Source: an uncultured Roseovarius sp.
Lineage (GTDB): Bacteria > Pseudomonadota > Alphaproteobacteria > Rhodobacterales > Rhodobacteraceae
Direction of reading: 5' to 3'
NCBI GenBank assembly: GCA_913055965.1
Contig: CAJXKX010000158.1
Location: 1 to 5,690, forward strand
Length of the DNA: 5,690 bases
Position numbers and translations under genes: made by a program. Under the pieces are notes generated by a model. The model did not search any database, was not told where the DNA came from, and saw only the letters and a program-made list of their open reading frames with translations. Positions 1 through 5,690 of the stretch are shown here, piece by piece; position 1 is the stretch's first letter; each line of letters starts with the position of its first letter.

Positions 1-794
1 CCCCGGCCCAGCCGTTCCATCGCGCGGGCCATCAGGATCAGCGCGCCCGCCTCATCCTCGGGTGAGGGGGCGCGCAGATAGGCGTTGAGCGCGGCGCTCA
101 GCGCCTGCGCCTCCATGCGGCGTCTGTCCCTCGGGGTGTCGTCGGCCATGCGCAGCGACATCCGCGCATGGGCGGCCCAGAGCGCGGCCCCGTCGCCGCG
201 CGCCAGCGCCGCCCCGGTCCAGCGCAGCGCCCCCGCGATATCGCCCGCGCGCTGCCGCGCGAGGGCCGTGCCCAGCATCTCTTGTTCGGTCATCCCGGCG
301 GGGGAGGGGTGGCGGCGTCCGATTTCCTGCGCGAGGGCACGGGCCGCGTCGAGATCGCCGTCGCGCAGCCTGCCCAGCGCGGCCGCCCGCGCGCCCGCGC
401 GCGCCATCGCCTGCGCACCCGTCTCGACGATCCGCGCCGAGAGCGCCCCGGCATAGGGCTCGGTCCGCGTGACCCCGGCCTTGGGGAAACAGGCATTGGA
501 GCGGCTGTTATAGGTAAAGGCCCCACAGTCGGGCCGCGCGAGGCACAGTTGTTCGCAGCGCTCCAGCGTGGTGTCGAAGACGGGGCCCAGATCGGAGCCG
601 TAGAAATCTACATCCGCCTCGATCACGGCGCGCCGCTCGGGCAGGGGGGCCGTGGTCTGGGCAGGCGCGGGCAGCGCCATCCCGGCGCAGAGCAGGGCGA
701 GGCCAAGCACCCGCCCCGCCCGCGCCCCGAGACCGCGCACCGCACCATGGCCGTTTCCGTCGCGGCCGCTCGCGGCCCTGCTGTTTCGTGCCAT
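1..794 (-). CDS. PAN-domain exported protein, N-terminus of an alpha-2-macroglobulin-family protein (partial)
   Basis: This reading frame is open from an ATG at 794 to the window edge, giving 264 residues with no stop. The start is supported by a GAGG six bases upstream. Residues 1-28 are Arg/Gly-rich. A hydrophobic stretch follows (about 29-43, VLGLALLCAGMALPA) and ends in APAQ, a plausible signal-peptidase I site near 44-46. There is no good lipobox, unlike E. coli YfhM, which is a lipoprotein. Residues 62-123 look like a PAN/apple domain: DVDFYGSDLG, then cysteines at 80, 84, 90 and 102 around FTYNSRSNACFPK. Residues 125-264 are Ala-rich and helical, resembling TPR-like repeats. From memory, this signal peptide-PAN-helical order matches the start of very long (about 1,800-residue) alpha-2-macroglobulin proteins of Rhodobacterales, periplasmic protease traps often encoded beside pbpC. 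The bait and thioester regions are outside the window, so the A2M call is an inference; the coding call and the PAN motif are firm. Confidence 0.8.
   Translation of the reverse strand, partial: MARNSRAASGRDGNGHGAVRGLGARAGRVLGLALLCAGMALPAPAQTTAPLPERRAVIEADVDFYGSDLGPVFDTTLERCEQLCLARPDCGAFTYNSRSNACFPKAGVTRTEPYAGALSARIVETGAQAMARAGARAAALGRLRDGDLDAARALAQEIGRRHPSPAGMTEQEMLGTALARQRAGDIAGALRWTGAALARGDGAALWAAHARMSLRMADDTPRDRRRMEAQALSAALNAYLRAPSPEDEAGALILMARAMERLGR
657..794 (-). other. Signal peptide of the PAN/A2M-family protein
   Basis: Residues 1-46 of the exported protein form an unusually long, Arg-rich n-region of about 28 residues, a hydrophobic core (VLGLALLCAGMALPA), and a cleavage region reading LPAPAQ. 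The cysteine at residue 36 is preceded by A-L-L, which does not fit a lipoprotein box. Export to the periplasm with type I cleavage is therefore more likely than lipid anchoring. A start further inside the frame, shortening the n-region, cannot be excluded, but no internal ATG precedes the hydrophobic core. Confidence 0.6.
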
Positions 795-889
795 CACGCA
801 CCTCGTCCGCTGTTTCGATCCGGCTGTTGCCCGCAGGGCCAGTCTAGCCCCGGCGACCGGCGGCGCGATACCCGGAAAATCGGCGCGGG

Positions 890-2728
890 CTATTGCAGCT
901 GCGAGATCACGCGGTTGCCCGCGCGGATGCGGCTGGCGAATTCGCGCGCCATGTTGGCGAAGATGGTGGACAGGATGTGCGGGTCCTCCGCTGCGAGGTC
1001 GTCGAGATGCGCGACGGTCAGCCCGTAGCACACCACCCGCTCGTCGGCGATCACGTCGGCCGAGCGCGGCCCGCCCTCGAGCACCGCCATCTCGCCGAAG
1101 AACTGGCCGGGGCCGATGCAGCCGACCCGCAGCCGCTCGTCCTGGCCGGTCTCGACCATGACGCTGACCGACCCGCGCGCCAGCACGAAGAACATCCGCC
1201 CGTCCTCGCCCGTTCTGAGGATATGCGCGCCCGCCTCGAACTGCATCGGCTGGATCAGCTGCTCGATCCTGCGCAGTTGCGCGGGCTCCAGCCCCTGGAA
1301 CAGCCGGATCGTGTCGAGCGCGAAATTCGTATGATCGTAGGGCTCGCGCGCGAGATCGAGCACCATGTCCTCGTAGGTTTCCAGCGCGGTATCCACCGCG
1401 CCGAACACGCGCACGCCCCGGTCGCGCGCAAGCCCCGAGATGAGCCCGGCGGTATCCGCCGTGCCGCCGCCGATCTCGGCAAAGGCGATCTCGACCCCGG
1501 CGGCCCGGCTTCGGGTGAGGAAATCGTCGAAGAAGCGCAGCGCGGCCCCGTCGATGGAATTGAGCCGCCGGAAATCGAGCACGAGATAGCGCACCTCGGC
1601 GATCAGCCGGCCCAGTCGCCGGATCATCCGCTCCGCCGAGGCGAAGTAGAGCGCGCCCTGCAATTCCACCAGCGCGATCTTCTCGCCCTCCTGCGCCAGC
1701 AGATCGCGCTCGCGCGGGTTGCGGATGCGCAGGCTGGGCTGGCGGCTGGCGCGGGTCTCGCGGCGGATCACGTCCTCGACGGTGGCGGCGTTCATGAACA
1801 GGTGCAGCCCGAAATCGCGGCTGATCCGGCTGCAGGCGGCGACGCCGCGCACCGAATTGCCGATCGGATCGAGCGGCGGCGACCAGATCGCGATCGAAAG
1901 CTGCCCCGGCAGCACCGCCAGCACCGCGCCCGAGACGCCGCTCTTGGCGGGCAGGCCGACATCGTAGGACCATTCGCCCGCGTAGTCGTACATCCCGCAA
2001 CTCATCATCAGCGTCAGCACGTCGCGCACCTCGGCCGACCCCAGGACCCGCTTGCCGGTGCGCGGATTCACCCCGTTATTGGCCAGCGTCGCGCCCATCA
2101 CGGCGAGGTCCTCGGTCGTGACCAGCAGCGCGCACTGCCGGAAATACAGATCGAGAACCTCCTCCGGATCGCGCGCGATCATGCCGGAATTCAGCATCAG
2201 GTAGGCGATGGCGCGGTTGCGGTGGCCGGTTTCGGCCTCCGAGCGGTAGACCGCCTCGTCGATCCCGAGCGCGCGCCCGGCGAAATCCGAGAACAGCGCC
2301 TGCATGGCAGCGATGCGCGCGGCGGGGGTCGCCCCGTCCTGCAGCGCCGCGACCGCGATGGCACCCGCGTTGACCATCGGGTTGAAGGGGCGGTTGTTGC
2401 GCTCGTCGAGCACGATGGAATTGAACGCCTCGCCCGTGGGCTCGACACCCACGGCGCGCAGCAGCGCCGCCTCTCCCAGCCGCATCAGCGCCCCGCCATA
2501 GGCAAAGGGTTTCGAGACCGACTGGATCGAAAAGGCGCTGCCGCTGTCGCCCACCGAATAGACCTGTCCGTCGATGGTGGAAAACGAGATGGCGAAACTT
2601 TCGGGCGCGGCCTTGGCAAGTTCGGGGATGTAATCGGCGACGGCACCGCCGGTCATCCCTCTGAGCTCCGCGTGAATCTCGGTCAGGTAATCCTGAAAGG
2701 GCGACGCCCCGGTCTTGTAATTGGCCAT
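890..2728 (-). CDS. glsA: Glutaminase A fused to STAS and cyclic-nucleotide-binding domains
   Basis: The 612-residue protein hydrolyses L-glutamine to glutamate and ammonia, presumably in the cytoplasm because no signal peptide or membrane segment is visible. The start ATG (MANYKTG) has AGAGG seven bases upstream. Residues about 15-312 form a class-A glutaminase of the serine beta-lactamase-like fold. The catalytic S70-x-x-K73 (QSVSK) is present. So are the substrate and active-site residues known from human GLS: Y33, N120 (NPMVNAGAI), E164 and N171 (ETGHRN), Y195, Y247 (CGMYDYAG) and V265 (GLPAKSGV). Spacings match closely. Residues about 338-455 are a STAS domain (VLDFRRLNSIDGAALRFF). Residues about 470-595 are a cNMP-binding domain with phosphate-binding cassette FGEMAVLEGGPRSA. 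Stand-alone bacterial glutaminases are about 310 residues, so roughly 300 residues are added. The PAN/A2M gene follows after 95 bp on the same strand; a DUF808 gene diverges upstream. Activity is certain by motif; regulation through the added domains is inferred. Confidence 0.95.
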   Translation of the reverse strand: MANYKTGASPFQDYLTEIHAELRGMTGGAVADYIPELAKAAPESFAISFSTIDGQVYSVGDSGSAFSIQSVSKPFAYGGALMRLGEAALLRAVGVEPTGEAFNSIVLDERNNRPFNPMVNAGAIAVAALQDGATPAARIAAMQALFSDFAGRALGIDEAVYRSEAETGHRNRAIAYLMLNSGMIARDPEEVLDLYFRQCALLVTTEDLAVMGATLANNGVNPRTGKRVLGSAEVRDVLTLMMSCGMYDYAGEWSYDVGLPAKSGVSGAVLAVLPGQLSIAIWSPPLDPIGNSVRGVAACSRISRDFGLHLFMNAATVEDVIRRETRASRQPSLRIRNPRERDLLAQEGEKIALVELQGALYFASAERMIRRLGRLIAEVRYLVLDFRRLNSIDGAALRFFDDFLTRSRAAGVEIAFAEIGGGTADTAGLISGLARDRGVRVFGAVDTALETYEDMVLDLAREPYDHTNFALDTIRLFQGLEPAQLRRIEQLIQPMQFEAGAHILRTGEDGRMFFVLARGSVSVMVETGQDERLRVGCIGPGQFFGEMAVLEGGPRSADVIADERVVCYGLTVAHLDDLAAEDPHILSTIFANMAREFASRIRAGNRVISQLQ

Positions 2729-2770
2729 TCCAGCGCCTCTGTTCCTGCCGGTGCAGTTAACGCCACGCCG

Positions 2771-2788
2771 CCCGGCCGCATAGCCGGG
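2771..2788. repeat. Small GC-rich inverted repeat in the glsA upstream region
   Basis: CCCGGC (2771-2776) and GCCGGG (2783-2788) are perfect inverted arms around the six-base loop CGCATA. The position, 43-60 bases upstream of the glsA start, would put it in the core promoter or in the 5' untranslated RNA. In DNA this rich in G and C, a six-base dyad is likely to occur by chance, so a function is unproven. Confidence 0.3.
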
Positions 2789-2830
2789 CGCGCCCGCGCC
2801 GCCCGCCGCGGCGCGCCCTGGCTTCCGCAC

Positions 2831-2869
2831 CTGCCCGGAAATCGGGCGGGATGCCCGAAAACCGGGCAG
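2831..2869. repeat. 39-bp nested palindrome, candidate operator or RNA hairpin
   Basis: The outer arms CTGCCCGG (2831-2838) and CCGGGCAG (2862-2869) are perfect 8-base inverted repeats. Inside them an AAA on each side forms a symmetric spacer. The inner arms TCGGGC (2842-2847) and GCCCGA (2853-2858) are perfect 6-base inverted repeats around the loop GGGAT. In total 14 base pairs match in two blocks. It lies between two divergent genes, 103 bases from the glsA start and 109 bases from the DUF808 start, so it is nearly centred. No T-run follows on either strand, so it is not an ordinary terminator. A binding site for a dimeric or tetrameric regulator, or a structured leader, are both possible. 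Confidence 0.5.
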
Positions 2870-2977
2870 CCGGCGCGCGGCCCCGCCGTGCCGTCCGCCG
2901 GACTGGCATCGCACGGCCGTCCGGGGTAGAAGCGAGCCCGAGGGAGCCTGTGGCAGACGACGAAAGGCGGCGGTGCG

Positions 2978-3925
2978 ATGAGCGGATTACTGGCCCTGTT
3001 CGATGACGTGGCCGCGATCGCCAAGCTCGCGGCAGCACAGCTCGACGATGTCGTGGCGCAGGCGGGCAAGGCCGGCACCAAGGCGGCGGGCGTGGTCATC
3101 GACGACGCCGCCGTGACCCCGAAATACGTGACAGGCCTCCCGGCGGCGCGCGAATTGCCCATCGTCTGGAAGATCGCCCGCGCCTCGTTCTTCAACAAGC
3201 TGGTGATCCTGCTGCCCGCCGCGCTGCTGCTCAACGCCTTCCTGCCCTGGATGCTGACGCCGCTGCTGATGCTCGGCGGGGCTTACCTGTGTTTCGAGGG
3301 GGCCGAGAAGGTCTGGCACCTGATCGTGCCGCACAAGGACAAGGGGCCGCAGCAGGCGAAGACGCTCGACGCCGCGCATCTCGAAGAACAGCGCGTGAAG
3401 GGCGCGATCAAGACCGATTTCATCCTCTCCGCCGAGATCATGACCATCTCTCTGTCGCAGATCGATATCGACAGTTTCTGGATCGAGGCGCTGGCGCTGG
3501 CGGCGGTGGCCATCGGGATCACGGCGCTGGTTTACGGGGCCGTGGCGCTACTGGTGAAAGCCGACGATCTGGGCATTTTCCTGAGCGCAGAGGGTCGTCT
3601 TTCGGCCACGCGCGCGCTGGGGCGCGGGATCGTCAGATCCATGCCCGCCGTGATGGCGGTGATCGCCACCATCGGCACCGTCGCGATGCTCTGGGTCGGG
3701 GGCAGCATCCTTGTTCACGGGCTGCACGATCTGGGCTGGCACCTGCCCTACGAGCAGATCAAGCAGGCGGCCGGGGCCGCGGGCGGCGCGAACGGTTTGC
3801 TGCGCTGGGCGGTGACGGCGGGGCTCGACGGCATCGTCGGGCTTGCCGCGGGGCTGGTGCTGATCCCGGTGGTCAGCTGGGCGATCGTGCCGGTCGGCGG
3901 ATGGCTTTTCCCGGAAAAGGGCTGA
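2978..3925 (+). CDS. DUF808 (YedI) family inner-membrane protein
   Basis: The 315-residue protein belongs to the DUF808 family, of which E. coli YedI is a member; length is typical and no biochemical function is established. The N-terminus MSGLLALFDDVAAIAKLAAAQLDD is the family hallmark, followed by the conserved stretch DDAAVTPKYVTGLPAARELP (residues 42-61). Hydrophobic segments are at about 73-90, 92-107, 170-194, 223-248 and 282-308. A charged loop (about 110-150, with PHK and KTDFILSAEIM) lies between the second and third. Much of this central loop is also family-conserved. The ATG start is the first in frame; its ribosome site is weak (AAAGG, eleven bases away). It is divergent from glsA and convergent with modC, so it is probably transcribed alone. 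Membership is confident; role unknown. Confidence 0.93.
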   Translation: MSGLLALFDDVAAIAKLAAAQLDDVVAQAGKAGTKAAGVVIDDAAVTPKYVTGLPAARELPIVWKIARASFFNKLVILLPAALLLNAFLPWMLTPLLMLGGAYLCFEGAEKVWHLIVPHKDKGPQQAKTLDAAHLEEQRVKGAIKTDFILSAEIMTISLSQIDIDSFWIEALALAAVAIGITALVYGAVALLVKADDLGIFLSAEGRLSATRALGRGIVRSMPAVMAVIATIGTVAMLWVGGSILVHGLHDLGWHLPYEQIKQAAGAAGGANGLLRWAVTAGLDGIVGLAAGLVLIPVVSWAIVPVGGWLFPEKG

Positions 3926-3936
3926 GCGCCCTCAGC
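3905..3936. terminator. Candidate overlapping terminator between DUF808 and modC
   Basis: GCTGAG (3921-3926) and CTCAGC (3931-3936) form a perfect 6-bp stem with a four-base loop, and both genes' TGA stops lie within its arms. Read on the minus strand, the stem is followed by CC and then TTTT, so it could act as a weak intrinsic terminator for modBC. On the plus strand no T-run follows. A second dyad, CTTTTCC/GGAAAAG (3905-3919), sits immediately to the left, inside the last codons of the DUF808 gene. The stem is short, so efficiency is uncertain. Confidence 0.35.
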
Positions 3937-5023
3937 GCGCGCCCGTCCCGCCGATATCGGTGGCGGCGACCGAGACGCTCTTGATCACCGCATGCGCCCT
4001 CACCCCCGGTGCGAGCTCGAGCGCCGCCGCCGACCGCCGGGTGATCCGCGCCAGGACCCGCCCCGCGTCGGTGTCGAGCGCGACAAGCGCGCCCGGCCCG
4101 TCGCCGGGGCGGATATCCTGCACCGTGCCCGGCAGGATGTTGAGCGCCGAGAGCCCTTCGGGCCGCGCGCGGCAGAGGATCACGTCATGCGCGGCGATGC
4201 GGATGCGCAGGCGCGTGCCGGGCCCGGCCGCGACCCTTGGCAGAAACAGCCGCAGGCCGCCCGCGTCGAGCTCCGTGAGCCCGTCCGCGTGATGCTCCAC
4301 GATCACCGCTCCCAGCACCGCGCCCGCCTCGCGCGGCCCGGTGGGCAGCACGCCCGGATTGCCCAGCACTTCCGCCGCAGGCCCCTGCGCCACGACGCGC
4401 CCGGCATCGAGCGCCACCACCGTGGTCGCCAGCCGGGCCACCTCCGAGGCCGAATGGCTGACATAGAGCACAGGCACGCTCACCTCGTCGCGCAGCCGCT
4501 CGAAATAGGGCAGGATCTCGGCCTTGCGGGGCTCGTCGAGCGCGGCGAGCGGCTCGTCGGCGAGGATCAGGCGCGGCGCGGACAGGAGCGCGCGCCCGAT
4601 GGCGACGCGCTGCTTTTCCCCGCCCGAGAGCGCGCCGGGGCGGCGGTCGAGCAGATGGCCGATGCCCAGCATCTCGACCACCCGGGGCATCTCCTCGCGC
4701 GGGGCCCCTTTCGGTGCGAACCACGCGCCATAGGCGAGGTTCTGGCGCACGGTGAGATGCGGAAACAGACGCCCCTCCTGAAAGATGTAGCCCAGCCGCC
4801 GACGATGCGGTGCCAGCCGGACGCGCCGTGCGGTATCGAGCAGAACCCAGTCATCCGCCGCGATGCGGCCCTCGTCGGGCATCAGCAGCCCCGCGACGGC
4901 GTTGACGATGGTGGTCTTGCCCGATCCCGACCGCCCGAACAGCACCGTCAGCCCCGCGGGTGCGCGAAAATGCGCGTCGAGCGCAAATGCCCCGATCCCG
5001 TGGCGCAGCGAAACCTCCAGCAT
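3932..5023 (-). CDS. modC: Molybdate ABC transporter ATP-binding protein ModC
   Basis: The 363-residue protein is the cytoplasmic ATPase that powers molybdate import through ModB. The ATPase motifs are complete: Walker A GRSGSGKT (30-37), Q-loop glutamine in YIFQEGRLFPHL (Q82), signature LSGGEKQR (132-139), Walker B LILADEP (152-158), D-loop ALDEP (161-165) and H-loop H190 (YVSH). The C-terminal part, about 294-355 (SALNILPGTV and on), is the TOBE/Mop domain that binds molybdate in ModC proteins. The FQEGRLFPHL pattern and short N-terminus favour ModC over sulfate or iron relatives. The ATG overlaps the modB stop by one base (TGATG), and GGAGG lies six bases upstream inside modB, indicating translational coupling. 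Length matches the family. Its 3' end converges on the DUF808 gene with six bases between stop codons. In related bacteria modABC is repressed by the ModE regulator; that site would be upstream of modA, outside the window. Confidence 0.96.
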   Translation of the reverse strand: MLEVSLRHGIGAFALDAHFRAPAGLTVLFGRSGSGKTTIVNAVAGLLMPDEGRIAADDWVLLDTARRVRLAPHRRRLGYIFQEGRLFPHLTVRQNLAYGAWFAPKGAPREEMPRVVEMLGIGHLLDRRPGALSGGEKQRVAIGRALLSAPRLILADEPLAALDEPRKAEILPYFERLRDEVSVPVLYVSHSASEVARLATTVVALDAGRVVAQGPAAEVLGNPGVLPTGPREAGAVLGAVIVEHHADGLTELDAGGLRLFLPRVAAGPGTRLRIRIAAHDVILCRARPEGLSALNILPGTVQDIRPGDGPGALVALDTDAGRVLARITRRSAAALELAPGVRAHAVIKSVSVAATDIGGTGAR

Positions 5024-5690
5024 CACGCGCCTCCCACCCGCGCCGCGACCCGCCGCCCGATCAGCTCCGACAGCAGCAGCGCCCCCATCGCCACGATGAC
5101 CGACACGATCACCAGCTTCATCGCCGACCCCTCGCCGCCGGGCACCTGCAGAAAGGCGTAGATCGCCGAGGGGATGGTGCGTGTCTGGCCGGGGATGTTC
5201 GAGACGAAGGTGATCGTCGCGCCGAATTCGCCCATCGCCTTGGCAAAGGCGAGGATCGCGGCCGTCACGATGCCGGGCAGCGCCATCGGCAGCGTCACGG
5301 TCAGGAACACCCAAACCGGCGACGCGCCCAGCGTGGACGAGGCCTGTTCGAGCCTTGGGTCCACCGCCTCGATCGACAGCCGGATCGCGCGCACCATCAG
5401 CGGAAACGCCATCACCGCGGCCGCCACCGCCGCCCCCGTCCAGCGAAACGCCAGCACGATGCCCCAGTCGGCAAGGATGCCGCCGACCGGCCCGCGCGTG
5501 CCCAGCACCAGCAACAGCACATAGCCTGTGACCACCGGCGGCAGGATCAGCGGCAGATGCACCAGGCCGTTCAGCACCTGCTTGCCCGGAAAGGACCAGC
5601 GCGCCAGCGCGTAGGCGATGCCGATGCCGAATGGCAGGCTGGCCAGCGTCGCCCACAGCGCGATCTGCAGCGACAGCGCGACCGCGCTCC
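5023..5690 (-). CDS. modB: Molybdate ABC transporter permease ModB (5'-truncated by window edge)
   Basis: The visible 221 residues are the inner-membrane channel subunit of the molybdate importer. The frame is open to the right edge and begins in SAVALSLQIALWATLASLPF, the first membrane segment. Family length is about 225-230 residues, so only a handful of N-terminal residues are missing. An internal GTG at 5577 is not the start, because conserved sequence continues upstream of it. Further membrane segments lie at about 43-62, 77-100, 128-150 and 190-210 of the visible part. The ABC permease EAA loop, which docks on ModC, reads EQASSTLGASPVWVF and continues to LPMALPGI (about 114-140). The conserved GEFGAT (153-158) and the stretch FVSNIPGQTRTIPSAIY that follows are typical of ModB. 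The TGA stop overlaps the modC ATG. The binding protein gene modA is expected just beyond the edge. Confidence 0.96.
   Translation of the reverse strand, partial: SAVALSLQIALWATLASLPFGIGIAYALARWSFPGKQVLNGLVHLPLILPPVVTGYVLLLVLGTRGPVGGILADWGIVLAFRWTGAAVAAAVMAFPLMVRAIRLSIEAVDPRLEQASSTLGASPVWVFLTVTLPMALPGIVTAAILAFAKAMGEFGATITFVSNIPGQTRTIPSAIYAFLQVPGGEGSAMKLVIVSVIVAMGALLLSELIGRRVAARVGGA

Larger units (their letters stand above)
2729..2977. promoter_or_regulatory. Divergent intergenic region between glsA and the DUF808 gene
   Basis: This 249-bp region must hold the promoters for both flanking genes, since they are transcribed away from each other. It is extremely GC-rich and I could not identify a convincing -35/-10 pair on either strand. 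It contains a nested palindrome at 2831-2869, a CCCGGC/GCCGGG dyad at 2771-2788, and GGCGCGCCC repeated at 2787-2795 and 2810-2818. The glsA ribosome site (AGAGG) lies just inside its left end. The right end has AAAGG eleven bases before the DUF808 ATG, which is a long spacing. Confidence 0.6.

Noticed and set aside
508..801. A 97-codon minus-strand frame starting with GTG at 801, plus other short frames in 85-1161
   Set aside because: These overlap the PAN/A2M frame, which has a signal peptide, a conserved cysteine pattern and a well-placed ribosome site. The alternatives are Arg/Pro/Ala-rich without domains.
845..870. CCGG-rich dyad between glsA and the PAN/A2M gene
   Set aside because: Perfect pairing is only four bases before a mismatch and no T-run follows. 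It is not credible as a terminator.
2787..2818. Direct repeat GGCGCGCCC at 2787-2795 and 2810-2818
   Set aside because: The unit is a self-complementary GC-only string in a GC-only neighbourhood, so it is likely low-complexity sequence and not a binding-site pair.
2729..2914. A 62-codon upstream extension of the glutaminase
   Set aside because: The extension is Gly/Arg/Pro-rich, covers the palindromic intergenic region and is not part of the glutaminase family. The ATG at 2728 has a well-placed ribosome site.
893..2929. A 678-codon open frame on the plus strand antisense to the glutaminase gene
   Set aside because: Its translation is rich in His, Arg, Asp, Ala and Gly with no recognisable domain. 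The minus strand encodes an unmistakable three-domain protein over the same span. Long antisense frames are expected in DNA of this GC content.
2904..2932. A possible promoter for DUF808: TGGCAT, 17 bases, TAGAAG
   Set aside because: The -35 part matches the consensus poorly, and similar weak pairs are easy to find by eye, so it is not listed as a feature.
3951..3960. Ten-base palindrome CCGATATCGG
   Set aside because: It lies inside the last codons of modC and is explained by coding for a conserved-looking C-terminus. No second copy or context suggests a site.
5024..5656. An N-terminal extension of ModC into the modB region
   Set aside because: The extra residues are a frame-shifted reading of modB. 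ModC begins at 5023 with the usual short N-terminus and its own ribosome site.

Overview
The window is about 5.7 kb of very GC-rich DNA, densely packed with genes on both strands. Composition, strong third-position G/C bias and the closest remembered protein families suggest an alphaproteobacterium, most likely a Rhodobacteraceae-type organism (Rhodobacter/Paracoccus/Rhodovulum relatives). This placement is an inference from protein style; no rRNA or other marker is present.

Layout from left to right. (1) Positions 1-794, minus strand: the first 264 residues of a large exported protein with a signal peptide and a PAN/apple domain. It is best read as the N-terminus of a bacterial alpha-2-macroglobulin-family protein, cut by the left window edge. 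(2) Positions 890-2728, minus strand: a three-part protein made of a full class-A glutaminase with every expected active-site residue, then a STAS domain, then a cyclic-nucleotide-binding domain. (3) Positions 2729-2977: a 249-bp divergent intergenic region carrying a strikingly symmetric nested palindrome (2831-2869) and other GC-rich dyads. (4) Positions 2978-3925, plus strand: a DUF808/YedI-family inner-membrane protein. (5) Positions 3932-5023 and 5023-5690, minus strand: modC and modB, the ATPase and permease of a molybdate ABC transporter. They overlap by one base, and modB is cut by the right window edge just short of its start.

The glutaminase and the PAN/A2M gene run in the same direction, 95 bp apart, and could share a transcript. 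DUF808 and modC converge: their stop codons sit in the two arms of a 16-bp palindrome. The operon modBC (with modA presumably beyond the right edge) is a standard molybdate uptake unit and has no evident functional link to the rest.

The item most worth a second look is the glutaminase-STAS-cNMP fusion. It joins ammonia/glutamate release from glutamine to two signalling modules in one soluble polypeptide. The cNMP pocket looks able to bind ligand, while the STAS module lacks the usual phospho-acceptor serine. No CRISPR array, insertion sequence, tRNA or rRNA was seen.
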